A stretch of DNA of 64,000 nt from Plectrocnemia conspersa (Eukaryota; Arthropoda; Insecta; Trichoptera; Polycentropodidae), in NCBI GenBank assembly GCA_009617715.1, contig VTFK01000122.1, positions 496,001 through 560,000 on the forward strand, given 5' to 3'. The position numbers were made by a program, and so were the translations under genes. Below are positions 1-11,880 of this stretch, in pieces; the first letter of the stretch is position 1, and every line of letters begins with the position of its first letter. The notes below the pieces were generated by a model that saw nothing but the letters and a program-made list of their open reading frames with translations, had not been told where the DNA came from and searched no databases.

Positions 1-397
1 AGATTATGGATCGCTTTTTTTATTTGTATTATTATAATCAGTATGAATAATATGGGTCATTGTTGGATATTATCTTATTTTTCTGGTGTCATGTCCGATT
101 TCAGATGTTGGCGACTACCTTCTTGATAAGTTTCAAGTATCCCCCTAGCTCCTTAAATACACTAAACACTTCTTCAATTGTCATACCCGTCCATATTTTA
201 TTTAGATCCATTTTACCTTCAATTATTCTTATTTTTTATGTATAAAGGAGCTCATATTTTGGACCTCAGATCTGTGTTCGAGGTACTCCATCTTCCTCCG
301 TTTGATGATTGAAAGAAGTTATCGATCGTGTCTTATTAAGAAAAGAATTCGATTAATAAAGACTCTCTTCTTAGTCCATTTAGCATATTTATTTTTA
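1..397. other. AT-rich non-coding stretch, nothing recognised
   Basis: No gene, tRNA or transposon end was recognised. A short minus-strand open stretch of about 45 codons (about 105-245) reads smoothly but matches no family I know and has no splice or promoter context. Confidence 0.5.
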
Positions 398-478
398 TTA
401 CATCTTCCGTTGTAACCTTACAGACGTAAGCCCAATGCGTTACAATGGGCAAATCTGTACCAACTGAGTAAGTCAATA
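398..478 (-). mobile_element. SINE 3' tail fragment
   Basis: This is the 3' part of the tRNA-headed SINE that recurs through the window, on the reverse strand. It keeps the tail hairpin (arms TTGTAAC and GTTACAA around the loop segment GCATTGGGCTTACG) and the preceding segment that reads GGTACAGATTT in sense. The tRNA-like head is missing, so this is a truncated copy. The closest match is the full copy at 41880-42230. Confidence 0.75.
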
Positions 479-789
479 TTTTGTATTAATACGTAATTCT
501 TATAGTATTCAAATTTATTTTAGTTTTTAATGTGAAGGATGAACCAGGTGTTTTGCCATTAATTTGTCTATATTTGGCTCTATTTATGTCAGCAGCATTT
601 GCAAATCTCCGCGTTTAACATATTTAGATGAAAGATTTATGACTGCGTAAATCCACATTCTACCATGTATTTGAAGGAAATGCAATCAACAATTTTCTTG
701 CCACAGCCCATAGTTCAGGATAAATCATGCGTATCTGCTTTTGCAACTATAATTCTTTGGTATAGCGGATAACGTATAAGTAGGGCATC

Positions 790-875
790 CAAATACCCGG
801 CCTAATTAATTACCCGGTTATACGGATATTTTTCGAGAAAGAACCGGGTACCCGGTTCGGTTCCGGGTAATTTTT
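790..875. repeat. Cluster of ACCCGG / CCGGGT motifs
   Basis: Five copies of ACCCGG or its complement occur within about 80 bp of otherwise AT-rich DNA. Dense short repeats of this kind are often found just inside the ends of hAT-like transposons, but no terminal repeat or target duplication could be paired with it, so the class is not assigned. Confidence 0.35.
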
Positions 876-1554
876 ATAAGCCGTTAAGAGTCCTATTTTT
901 ATTATATTTGAATATTTGATTAAATATGATGTGATATATTTAATTTTACTTTAATAATTAATATTATTTAAAAAAAAATAAGGTATTGCAATAAAATCAA
1001 TATATTATGTAATTATTAATACTTTACATAATCGAAATATTTTTACATTCCATCGGTAGATACATATATACATATACTTACATACTACATACATGTGTAA
1101 CAGTACAAAACCGAAATAATTATTTTTAACACATATTTGGCCCAAATTGCACATGAAAAAAAATAATTGAGGAAATAAATTTTATTAAAATTACAAAAAA
1201 AAAAATTAGACGATTGTATTTATTCTATGTATTATATTAGGTAAGGAAACCAAGTTTTAGTGATGTTCTTTTGTAAAAGTTATATTTTAAAACACTAACG
1301 AATCAATGGATATTTTTACAACGCATTAAAAATTTATTTTTATTTACAATTCTTTCAAAATAATCCTTATGTATGCATTCGCTTATCTCCCGAAATCTAT
1401 AGGTCCTTGGATGGTCCTTTTTTTTTGTCGTTATATCGTTTAAGAACGCCGATTCGGCTCTTCCATTTAAGTGAAATAATGGAAAAATTATTAAAATGAA
1501 ATTAACACATCTCTGTATAAGGATATTTTCAGTTTGATACCATAATATTTTTCT

Positions 1555-1745
1555 TTGTTCAGTCAGCTAGAGGATTATGAACCTATGCTAATTGATTTAA
1601 ATACAGATTTTTAAGATGTCTTACATCTTGAAAAGAGTAGGGGAAAGAATCTAGCCTGATAGAACTTCGGTCCTCAATAAAATGATCGCGTTTTACGCAA
1701 TCAAATGCTTTCTTAAAATCAATAAAACAAACATAATCAGGTTAT
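1555..1745 (-). pseudogene. Non-LTR retrotransposon reverse transcriptase fragment
   Basis: The reverse complement reads CFIDFKKAFDCVKRDH. This is the reverse transcriptase block containing the first catalytic aspartate (consensus FIDxxKAFDxV). After a frame change it continues to a stretch like VRHLKNLYLNQLA, resembling the next conserved segment of such enzymes. Stops and frame shifts show it is dead, and neither the YADD block nor the endonuclease was found nearby. The AFD region is distinct from the jockey-like LINE at 57-59 kb, so this is probably a different LINE family. Confidence 0.6.
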
Positions 1746-3320
1746 TATATAGCTAATTAATTTATTATAAAGAATACATCCTGATGTTTCCATTGAATAC
1801 ACGTTTCATGTCTCATTATTGGCCGATACAAAGGTTCGTACAATAACCGTTTGGTGTACCTCGGCAGCATTCTATTTTCAAACAATGCTTTTTAAACTCA
1901 CCTTTATTACCCTCTGTGGGGTAATTTGTATTGCGAAGAGAGAATCTAATCGCTCGTTGTATATGTACGTATATGTATAATTAATTAAACTCCGAGGATT
2001 GCTATATAATAGTTATGGTGAACTATCATAGTTTCTCTTTTCGATGACAATTTCGTTCCGCGCGGGGAAATTGCTGAATTTTGTTGTTTCAGTCTTATCC
2101 GAAGTTCGCAAGGGGTCCATTGTTTCGTTCCGATAAAAACGATTGGCTATATTTGCATGTAAGGCCTTTCTCTTTATATAGGGTGGTTATCGTGTATTGT
2201 GCGAACAGATAATTGAGGTGCACGATGCAATGTTGGCAATCTACTCAATTTGTTGGTTCATTTGCATTCTTATCACGGACACACCCTTGTTAGGTAGTAG
2301 ACCGCGGTGGCAAATTGAAGGTGTGAGGCTTTCATAATTTGTTGTTAAGAGATAAAACGAGACAGAGACATGATATATTCCGTCAAATCGACGACATAAA
2401 TAAATTCTCAAATTTCGCTTAGTAAGCAATTTAATAAATGTCAGGTTAAATGATACAAAAATAGAAAGAGTGAAAAATTGACGAAGACATGTGTCATGAA
2501 ATAAAATGTCTGTAGCGATTTTGCGTCAAAACGCGGTTGTCTCTGACAATATTTTTTTTTATGTTATTTTATTTCACAATATATATTGCTTGATTCTTAG
2601 CTGTATAACTGAAAAAAATATATGGTAATAGAATTTTTGTGTATCATATTTTTAATAACAACATGCTTATCGAGTTTCAAAAGTTCGTTATTTTCAACTA
2701 TATCAATTTTGACAGATTTGATCCAATAAATTAAAAAAAAAAATAACTGATTATATCCAAAGGAATGAAAACACACATAAATTAGGCCCATTTTTTTATT
2801 CCCGTTTTCAAGGCTTTGATCCAATTGATTAAAAACATAAAAAGGGATTAAAAAATTCAGACAATTTTATAATAAACTGCCTTTACTATTCCATCGATGA
2901 AATGGATACCTTCCATTCCGTATTATAAAAAGCAACCCCAGTTCATTTGAAGTTTTTCGCTACCTCGACAACAAAATCAGTGTATTTAATGCACCTATTT
3001 TTTTTTTTAAAAGTCTTTAAACTGTTATTAGAATATAACCGATAGACTGTAACATTTATCTCGTCGATAACCCAATTGACGAATAGACAATGATACCGAT
3101 TTTACACATAATAAATTGTGGATTATTTGACATTATAATTTGTGTAAATATTTTTATTTTGAAAGCTAATGGTTAATTGGTAGCAACTCATAAACAATAT
3201 ATGGTATATATTTAATAACCATTGGGTATATATCTTAAATTCTTGGAGTAATGTGTTTTTTGAACGCTAATGTATATATAAAGTTATAAAGATAAATAAA
3301 ACAACATACTGTCTGTAATA
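1746..3320. other. AT-rich non-coding stretch
   Basis: Short open frames at 2241-2429 and 2597-2824 look random: low-complexity residues and no domain. The segment 2030-2200 is slightly GC-richer but featureless. Confidence 0.5.
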
Positions 3321-3323
3321 TAC

Positions 3324-3752
3324 AGTGAAATGTTTTTGTAACGAATAACGAAATTCCCGGTATAACGAATCTTCGAATTGTCCCCGAAAAACTTTCATAT
3401 ATGTAACGAAGACTGATCTCAGTATAACGAAATATTTTGATCAGAATTTAAGAAGGACGATACAACTTGAAACCATATTTCTCCGAACTCAGATCATCCT
3501 TGGCGTGCGCCGGATGTGTTCACAGGCGACACTCAAAGTATTTCGCCGACCCTCAAACTTTTTTTATAAAACATTTTTTTTTCATTATAGTATCCTTAAA
3601 AATGGACAGAAAACGATCTGTCAAACTTGTAAGAGGCTATTTTGATGCTGTAGTAATATGGTAATTAAAAACAAAATAAAAATATGTCATCTTCTTTATA
3701 TTCAATATAACATTTTTTTTATTCGGTCCCCTGAGCTTCGCTATACTGAGAT
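3324..3752. mobile_element. Possible pogo/Tigger-like MITE
   Basis: The left side starts CAGTGAAAT after TA, then has repeated ATAACGAA motifs (3340-3440). The right side in reverse complement starts CAGTATAGCGAAG and continues into GGGGACCGAA. Ends starting CAGT, with TAACGAA-type inner repeats, are typical of pogo/Tigger elements that duplicate TA. The right-hand TA is not clear and no transposase could be identified between the ends, so this would be a non-autonomous copy of about 430 bp. Confidence 0.35.
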
Positions 3753-3899
3753 TTCATTTCATTAGTAATGGTTACTGTAATAGTCATTCTATATTTAATA
3801 ATATTTCAAAATATAAACAGTACAAGAAGTATTTTATTTGAATAAGATTTTTCTCGTTTGTGAATAATAGCTTTTTTTTTAAATTGTATATTTGCTTGA

Positions 3900-4460
3900 A
3901 AAAATAAGTACGACATCGTTCGCTAGGGCCGTTTCTACGTTAGGGGGATGCATGGAAGGGCGGCGTAATTAAGCGGGCGGCTTTTGTGATCGCGACGCGA
4001 AAGGTAAAACAATAAGAGCAATTATATTTTATGAATTAATCTCCGGGGACTGGCGAAAGTTGCCGCTTTCGGCGCGGCTAAGTGCCAAGTTCGAGGAAAC
4101 TTTTTGATATTAGCAAAGAATTTTAACTGAGATTAAGTTAAACAAATCTCGCGGAGCCCCCCTGTACTTTGCCCAGCTTACTCGAAATTAGCGAGAGCAT
4201 CGTCTGGGTACGTTATTTTGCTAGTGTCTTTGCTTCACTTGCCAATTTCGATTTCGGGACTCGATAGTGTATTTAACCGAATCGAACTCCGGCAAAAAAT
4301 ACATTCATAATATAGCCTAAGTGCCAGGGTCCGTAGTTTGTTTCGATAATTTATCGGACAAACCGTAATTGAATTGTGTCAGTGGCCGGTTCTAACTTGT
4401 TGCCAATTTAGGAACAGCGTTGGAAAATAGCCTTCTATTAATTAGTTTAGTTTGTGTTCG
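3900..4460. other. GC-richer non-repetitive island
   Basis: Base composition rises sharply against the AT-rich flanks and CpG is frequent. No long open frame or repeat match is present. It contains a 13-bp palindrome at 4344-4356 (arms CGATAA and TTATCG). A conserved regulatory element is one reading; nothing in the sequence proves it. Confidence 0.3.
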
Positions 4461-5639
4461 AAGTGTTTTTTGAACTCTAAAGCTTTGCGTAAATATATCT
4501 ACAATCATACCTTTTTGTATTTTTAGAGTTCAAGAGTGCTTAAAATTATCTTGTTAAGATTATTGTGTACGTTCTTGAATCATCCCAACAGTCTACTTGA
4601 GCAATCAAGTGCTATCAAAGTTTATTAAGTTTTTACATGATCCTTTAATTTGTTATTTTATTATTAATTTTATTCACTAAAGGGATATAAATATAAAAAA
4701 ACACGATTGATTCAATGTCAATTTACAAACTCCACCCGAATATATACAATTTATTTTAATATATATTAATTGAAAGGGAAACTATTTATATATATAATAA
4801 TAATACGTATTCTTACCGCTTTGGCTTTTAGCACTGTGGACATAGAATCTTTCAGTTTAAGCAAAGAAAATGTGTAAAAACATTTATTTTAAGATGAAAA
4901 ATAAATTTACAAATTTAAATAAAATGTATTCCACTATTTTTTGATAATTTGTGTATTTACTTTTATGTTTTTGGCTAAAAAATATGTTAATTTGGTATAA
5001 GACTTTTTTTTAATTATGATTCATAATAATTTAAATGTGTGTTTCTGAGTCTTAATCACTGTGTTTTTATATCGTGATTATAACAATGATCTTTGATCGT
5101 TAGATGTAAACTATTAAATTGTTTTAAGATTAGTATAAACGTGCGTACTCCAACTTATTTTTATGTATACATTTTTAGAGGTATTGTAGTTTAGAAACAG
5201 TTATGTTACTAATCAAGCATACTGTAAATATATACTAAATTATTATTAGGATTTTAAATTGTATTTTTATGTTAACGCATTAAATATTATAAGAGACGCA
5301 ATTGCGGCAAGCTTTTTAGGGTCCATGTGTATACCCGAATTTTTAACGCTCGATTTTCATTATACTATATTACTACCTTATTCACGTTTGAAAAGACTCG
5401 TAATTCAAAACACTTAAACACATTTCGAAATACAAATTTTGTAATTTATTAGCTATTGATTATTGCATACTACTTTATTTTGCAATAACATTAATATATA
5501 CAACAAAAATATTTTTATCTTGAGGAACACTAGCTAACATGCGCAGTATAGTATTCAGCATCAGTGGTAACAGTCGTTGACGATTACTTGAAAGACCTGG
5601 GTTATTTTTTTTTAATTTCTAGCCTGTTTCTAAGATTGA
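4461..5639. other. AT-rich non-coding stretch
   Basis: Long A/T runs and no recognisable gene, terminal repeat or tRNA-like block were seen. Confidence 0.5.
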
Positions 5640-5745
5640 GATTAATAATTATTATTTTTTTATTTTATTTTTTTATTTTTTTAGATTAAATTAAGACCAT
5701 CGTGGCCTAACAGGTTACCCCAATGCGCCACGATGGTCGAAAACC
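5640..5745 (-). mobile_element. LINE 3' tail with perfect hairpin (5'-truncated copy)
   Basis: A perfect 12-bp inverted repeat (5695-5706 GACCATCGTGGC, 5727-5738 its complement) is followed, in reverse-strand sense, by an A-rich tail (5650-5690 on the plus strand). The loop reads GCATTGGGG in sense. It matches the 3' end of the jockey-like LINE at 57114-57157, so this is a severely 5'-truncated insertion of that family. Its inner stem pair differs from the 57-kb copy but is still paired. Confidence 0.7.
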
Positions 5746-5924
5746 GATATAATTTTAATACCGATAGATCATCACATAATGGGTTTTCGTAGATTTTCCT
5801 TATCTTATGGATGAATATCGTGATAAATAATTAAACTAAAATTTAGCTAGATCGTTTATATACTTTTAAATTTATATACTACAGACCTTGATTGTAGTCT
5901 GATGTTCCATTTCTAGTTGGTGGT

Positions 5925-5996
5925 TATTGATTGTGTTTACACAGTTGTAACGCACTGAGCTATTGCTTGCAATGTTACAATGGAAGATTTTTATTA
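5925..5996 (+). mobile_element. SINE 3' tail fragment
   Basis: TTGTAACGCACTGAG, then a loop, then TTACAATGGAAGATTT matches the tail hairpin and post-hairpin segment of the SINE family (compare 30890-30945). Only the tail is preserved. Confidence 0.6.
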
Positions 5997-6559
5997 AATA
6001 TTTTTTTTGTTACAGCAAATAGTATAAGTATAAGTGTAGCAGATATTTGTATTTGTAAATCTAAATTTTTATATTAAAAAATTGTTGTCGTCAATAAGAT
6101 TATTTGGTCAAATAATTAACTGAATGCCGTTGGTGTTTAAACGACTTAGCGTTTTACTTTTTTTGCCTCAAAACAAACAAAAAAGGGTCTACTTACAATA
6201 TAACACAACAGCATAAACTTGTAGGAACAATACATGACCGTATCCTTTGTTTTATCACATATCATTGTAAGTTGAACAAACTTTAACAGAGAACATTGTT
6301 TGTAGACAACATCGATAGGGATGCCCCCAAACAGCAACAAAGCCAGTTATTTGTTGCGTTTCTTGTCTATTTATGTGTAATATAATAAAGCAAAGGTTTT
6401 TAAATTATTATTTATTATTATATACGTATAGTAAAAAGTTTATAAATTTTCTGTAAATTATGTTTTTACATCTATTAATTTAATTTAAATCCATGATTTT
6501 GATAAACTGTGCTGTTGAAAATTTTATCATTTTTTATCAGGAACAAGTGTAAAGGGTTA

Positions 6560-7260
6560 ACTCGTTCTTGATCTCAACGTCAATCTCAACCCGCCCCGTG
6601 TATGTTAAATTAAAACATTAACATCTTTATCACACATGCGCGATGCGTGACAAAGTTTTGTTAATTAAAACGCGTTTATTTAATTAATCGCAGGCCTTTG
6701 TTGCTTTAGGATTTCAATTTGCCGCTTCGCTTATAACGGTCCTGGCGTTCAAATTATTATTCTCGCGTCGTTTTTTTCCCCGCAGAAAATTAATTTAGCG
6801 AGCGTGCTCGGGAACGGATCCCGCGTAAAAAGCGGGAATTCCCCAGAACCGAGTATCCATCAAAAGGGTGGGTGGGTTTAGGAAAACATTAATCTTGGGT
6901 CGCGTCCGCGGGGACGAATGGAAATCCATCAAATCGATTATTACGTCCGCCCCATTGGTCTACTGGTCATTATATTCCACCTGCGCGAAAACAATCGTCC
7001 CTTATTCCGTTAGGTTTTTTTTTTTTGTCGCTCTGGTAGCTTTTCCGGTTAGCGGCGCGGAAAAACGCCGCAATTCTCCGGCGAGCTGCACCTGGCGCCA
7101 TTGTTTCCCCGCTTTAATTAATTGAAGATTTACTCCGCCCCCGGGCCGGCCCTGCCCAACGTAACTATTGTCGAAGGGCTCCTTTTTTCTCATTCAGGAA
7201 GTCCCCGGAGGGGTCGTGAAATATTTCAGCGGCTTATAAGGAAGGTGGAAAAGAATAAAT
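6560..7260. other. GC-richer non-repetitive island
   Basis: Composition shifts to moderate GC with many CpG. Overlapping open frames of 60-85 codons occur on both strands (6868-7125, 7002-7193), but none has codon structure or a domain I recognise. The most GC-rich core is around 7135-7160. Confidence 0.3.
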
Positions 7261-7862
7261 ACAAAACAGTAATAATGCCAAGATCGATTGGCCTTTCTTT
7301 CCTTTCTTTTAAATAAAATGAATGTTCTGACAGTGAACGGAATTATTTCACGTAAAAAATGCGAGCTCATTTTGGGCGCAAAAGATGGCTCAGAAGAACG
7401 TAAATTATTTTTTCATGTACTGAAAAGGCATGCGTACGGTAAATCGTACAATAAAAACGTAACATGCGAATTTTCGTATATGTCTGTTTGTAAGAAATTG
7501 TTTTATTTATTCGCGATGAAAAATTAAAATAGCGTAAAAAATATTTTAATATTAGTACTGATCATTAATTTTTAATAATACAAATAAAGTATCACTATAT
7601 ATTCAACAAAACACATGTAATCCCTATTTGTTCTTGAAAAAAGTTTCTTATCTATTTAAATTCGCTTATCATATATGTTTAAAATACTGTCCATTAAACT
7701 ATTTTTTTTGGGATACAATACATGCGGTAATGGGGAACCAAAAATATATATTATACGCCGATGAAAGAGTTTCCAAGTATTCGCACAAATGCGGATTCTT
7801 TGTTTTTATAAAAAAAATACGCATTGCTATACAATATTTTATTTATTTTTTATTACAAATTT

Positions 7863-7912
7863 GATTATCCTGACTTGACAGGTTTCCACAATGTGTCATG
7901 ATGCCCATTGTA
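7863..7912 (-). mobile_element. LINE 3' tail fragment
   Basis: This matches the LINE hairpin region (CTGACTTGACAGGTTT, then TGTGTCATGATG) in the same reverse orientation as the 57-kb LINE, with several substitutions. AT-rich sequence lies on the 3' side. It is an old 5'-truncated copy. Confidence 0.55.
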
Positions 7913-8039
7913 CAAACAATAATTATTAAATTAAACATTTATAAAAATAAAAAAATTATGTCGCATATATGAGCACCATCCCACATAATTGTTTAAGCTC
8001 ATCATTGCTATTGTAGAAAACACCGTTGTGTTTGTTAAG

Positions 8040-8875
8040 CTTGTTGAGGTCCTGGCCGCGACGGGTAAGAATAAAGGACGCGATCGCGACTCTCTAGGTC
8101 AATCTAAGGCTCGCAGCATTGATACAATAGATTGTCGAAATCGCCCCCTTAGTAACATAAAAAGTAACACACTTGTTTTGGACATAACCATTTAGTTAAA
8201 TTTTATATTTTTTATTTAATGTGTCCTTGGGTAATTGTATTAAATAACACTTGTATAAAAATAGTGATTATCAGCTTTAAAAATACGAATCCACGACCTT
8301 CACCCATCGATCGAGCCATCCAACAAGTGTTTTTTTACGAGACGGTTCTTACTCCCCCGGTGGGGTGGACTTTTTCAGAGCGACGTTATAATATCTCATC
8401 GCGGCTTATTCTTTTATCCCACTACTGCTGTCTCTTGTATAATTTCGCCTTTTTTCATATGTCAAAGAGCGACTTGCAGAGCGCGATAACGCGTCCCACG
8501 AGGAGGCTAGAATTTACACCCCTTCGCACTCATCCCTTCACGCGCGCGTTCGCTTTTTATTATTGCCAATACCATGGACGCAACCGACAGAAGCCCTTAC
8601 TTTGGCCAACGCGTGTGTTTTTTCCCGTATTGCAAGTTCATTTCGCCCGGATGTAATAAAACAGAAGGGATATTGTCACCCCGCCGAGATAAGGACGTAT
8701 CTCAGCCTCCTTAATGCTTCCCTTGTACTACTCTCTGGTAGTCTCGTTCGTATCCGTTGCGGATTTCGATCGAAAAAAAGGTTAAGTACAGTTGGAGAAT
8801 TTGCAACGGCTGAGTGTAAATCACGAACGGAGGAGAATGTATCTGGAATGTGCAGCGAATTGTAAATTTACATTT
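8040..8875. other. GC-richer island with unassigned open frames
   Basis: A long GC-richer block with open frames of 145 codons (8219-8656, plus) and 100 codons (8563-8865, plus). The proteins have no recognisable domain, the first frame overlaps the second, and there is no promoter or splice context, so I do not call a gene. A regulatory block or decayed exon are the alternatives. Confidence 0.3.
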
Positions 8876-9067
8876 GGGACTTTTTAATAAATTATTTCAG
8901 ATTTAAATTGCTGAAGTATTGTTGAAAAAGTGAATGCGAATGTCATCATACTAATAAAGCGTTCGATTTGTTTAGGTACTGTTTAGCTCGTTCTTGTTTT
9001 TTTTTTAATTTAAATTTTAACGCACTTTTAGCACCACTTGTGTTGAATTAGTAGGTAGTTGAATTTA

Positions 9068-9165
9068 AATAGTTATTGCTTTTGACGTGGATTTTTGGCT
9101 ACTAAGAAGGGATAATTGTTTTTTGCGCTCTCCTATTGGTTAAAATTCGGTTTAGATATAATAAA
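9068..9165 (+). repeat. Repeat family beta, single unit
   Basis: TTGCTTTTGACGTGGATTTT followed by GAAGGGATAATTGTTTTTTG and CTCCTATTGGT recurs at 24.2-24.5, 30.2 and 51.1-51.5 kb. Copies occur in both orientations. No coding capacity is visible. Confidence 0.7.
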
Positions 9166-9528
9166 CACATATAAAATAATATATCGGTTTGTGTCAGTCG
9201 TGCGTATGGGTACGTCCGCGTGCGTGAGTCTATATCCACATTTGTGTATATCGCTATTGAATACACATTGATACTTTTATTCGTGTCATATATCAAAAGA
9301 GTTTGTTTACATAATTATTTCGATTATATAGATATTAATAATCGTAACTGTATTGAATATTGAAATTTTAATGAGTATGTAAAAAAATCTAATTTCTTGA
9401 TGATTTTCATTTCTCGAGAAAAGAGAATTCTCGTATGTAATGTATGTAATACAGAAAGTATACATTATTACATTTTATTTTTAAAATATCCATTAAAAAA
9501 ACACATGCCATCTAAAGTATTATAGAAT

Positions 9529-9794
9529 CAGTGGCGTAGCTAGGGTATGTGCCGCCCAGGGCGATCCTTAAAATTGCCACCCCCCCATACATTTTTGGCA
9601 GGGTCATAAAATCAGCATTTCTTAAAATAATAAATTGGTTAATATAAGGCTCTTGTTATTCGTGGATTTATATATGTTTTAGTGCATTCAGGGTTAAGAA
9701 CCACACTAGACGATCCCATCGCGAATATGCCGCCCCCAAGCAAGTGCCGCCCGGGGCGGCCCGCCCCCTCCGCCCTCCCATAGCTACGCCACTG
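9529..9794. mobile_element. hAT-type MITE, complete, with 8-bp target duplication
   Basis: Terminal inverted repeats begin CAGTGGCGTAGCTAGGG (left) and, in reverse complement on the right, CAGTGGCGTAGCTATGG. Both ends are flanked by the identical 8-bp direct repeat TATAGAAT (9521-9528 and 9795-9802). An 8-bp duplication with CAG-type ends is the signature of the hAT superfamily. The 266-bp interior is GC-rich (repeated GCCGCCC-like blocks) and has no transposase, so the copy is non-autonomous. The near-identical ends and intact duplication indicate a comparatively recent insertion. Confidence 0.85.
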
Positions 9795-10154
9795 TATAGA
9801 ATCAAACATCTTCGTTCTTTTTTTGGTAAATACATTTTGGCCGTGGAAAAATTCCTCTCGTTTTGTGTTAATGTTGGTTTTATCAACAACAAGGCTTCAA
9901 ATAGGCACTGTAAATTATTTTCTCTCTTGCCCGTCGATTAAACTATTTTGAATTCTTTCTCCATTAATCCGTAAGATGTTGGTTTTCTTAAACTACTCTC
10001 TGCAAGGCCGAAAGAAGATTTCTCTGATTGTGGCACCAATGATAAATTTTCAATTTCTTCAATGGATGCTAATGAAAAGTTTTCCAATTGTTTTAACAAA
10101 AAAATTAAGACTCTTTCAGCTGTCAATAATAATCGTGAGCCAATTGTCAATAAC

Positions 10155-10670
10155 AGCTGTACTTTACAAAAACAATATAGAAAAACCTTTTTGGATTACC
10201 GATAAAAATAGTTCTAAATCGCTTTGCATTCTGTCGATTTCCATGCGAAAATTATTCTTATCGGAGCGTGTTCTTAGATCATGAATGCAAAAATAAATAC
10301 GCCGGCCGGTTAGAGTAATATAAAATCGCAAAAAAAATGTTGGTCATTAAAATAATTTTGACCTTCCGAGAAAATATGCATATTTTTAAACATCTGGCAT
10401 GAACACCTTCAGAAATGTTTCTTATCTGAGTGTCTTCTTTTATTACTAAGCAAAAATAAATCGAGTTCGAGTGCTTAAAATTTGTGACTCATTAAAACCT
10501 GCTAAGAAGTATGCATATTAGGCATGAATCCGCCTTTACTTATGCAGCACTATAAGAAGAGCAGTAGTTGTAAACATTTTTTAAATATTCGTAGAAATTT
10601 AATTTTACATAATAAAAAATACTTCTCGATTTGACATTTTTAACGGGAAATTCTCGAGAAGAGACACTAT
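10155..10670 (+). repeat. Repeat family alpha
   Basis: This segment aligns collinearly with 53745-54175. Shared landmarks are GCCGG(C/A)CGGTTA, AAAATCGCAAAAAAA, AACATCTGGCA(T/C)GAACACC and a terminal block rich in TTCTCGA. Parts are also shared with 30960-31190 and 45815-46390. All copies seen are on the plus strand. No open frame or terminal repeat identifies the class. Confidence 0.65.
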
Positions 10671-11073
10671 ATGCGTCCCCGAGTTACGAGACTAAAGGCC
10701 TAAATTTACAAAAAAGGTTAAGGAAATATATCTAAACACTCGTGCAAAATACTCCTTTGATAGATAATATTGTACACCAATTGTCTTTTTGACAATATGA
10801 ATAAAACACTTTAGAATAAATTAAATCAAGGATGCTCCTAGTTTGATTTAGAGATCGTTGTGATACAGTATTGTACTACCCTAATTAAATTTGCTTCGTT
10901 GATCTTGTTAATAAGCTCAATATGATCTTTCCACAAGTTGCATCATAAAATATATATTTAAAACTCACCCCATACTGTTCATTTATGCTAGTAATATTTT
11001 ATATGTTTTATTACATTGTAATATAATATTTTTAAAGAACTTTAGTAGATGACTTTCTTTTTAATTTTAATAG

Positions 11074-11406
11074 GCTTATAGCGATAGTCTGGAGCAACTC
11101 CAATGTGTTCAGACATTGAACTTATAATGTTTGACCTTTTGCATTGCAATGTTTTGGCTGGTGTTTTACTACGTCTTCACGTACCAGACGTACGGTGTGA
11201 GTGGGGTCATTATTCCCTACATATACTTGAAAATAGCTTTATGGATTTTTCCAAGCCAGACAATATTATACGTCGCAAGTTATTTGTTAAATCTTAACGT
11301 AGCAAAATATCAATTACATAAATTAAACAAAAGCCTCCAGTTTAACAAACTGGGAAGCGCTTTCAAGGTTCAAATCTTGAACCCCCGGGGACCTCTGCTC
11401 GTTTGA
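11074..11406 (+). other. Hydrophobic open stretch, possible decayed exon
   Basis: A pyrimidine-rich tract ending in TTTTAATAG (11060-11073) precedes a frame that has one stop near 11125 and then stays open to 11406. The 91-residue part starting at 11131 begins with two strongly hydrophobic segments (roughly residues 1-18 and 22-45), followed by a polar tail. The composition suggests membrane helices, but I recognise no family. It could be chance in AT-rich DNA, a pseudo-exon or a decayed receptor fragment. Confidence 0.2.
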
Positions 11407-11419
11407 ATCTCGCTTACTC

Positions 11420-11880
11420 CTTTTCTGTTTGTTTGTCTTGGAAGTGTACATTTTTAACGCCGCTAGAAGCGCATTTATTATTATAAATTAACAAGGGGGC
11501 GAATCTTCGCCTGAGATGAGAGGCGGCGAAAAAGAAAATGGCGTCTGTTGAAACTAAATTATCCGGTTCACGGCCGCGCGTAATTAGAAAGAGGCTCCCA
11601 TGCGATGAGTTTCCCTGTCCCTTGGTGTATGTTAACATTAACACCCTATTTATGGCAGACGCTCGTTTGTCAAAGATATTTTTTAAACGAAACTAGCTGT
11701 CGACTAATTGGCCGAAATAATGACCTTTCGGCGGATTATTGCAAAAATTTATCTTGGCGGTATTGGAATTAGTCGATCAATTTTTATCTTTCATGGAACG
11801 TTAGTTCGTCCTTTACACGGTCAATAAATTCTCGAGATGGATACTGCTACATAATTTATCGGGACGGATAAAATGGATGT
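11420..11880. other. GC-richer non-repetitive island
   Basis: A compositional island with homeodomain-like TAATTGG and TTTATC motifs (11700-11790), no repeat matches and no open frame with a recognisable product. It is a candidate regulatory block by appearance only. Confidence 0.3.

Noticed and set aside
105..245. Minus-strand open stretch of about 45 codons near the left edge
   Set aside because: It reads smoothly but is short, ends in an early stop and matches no family I know; chance cannot be excluded.
8219..8656. 145-codon plus-strand frame
   Set aside because: It overlaps another frame, has no recognisable domain and lies in a GC-richer island where long frames arise by chance.
11330..11402. 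tRNA-like segment with GGTTCAAATC
   Set aside because: The flanking bases do not form a proper T-stem of 5 bp with a 7-nt loop, and no acceptor or D arm could be found.
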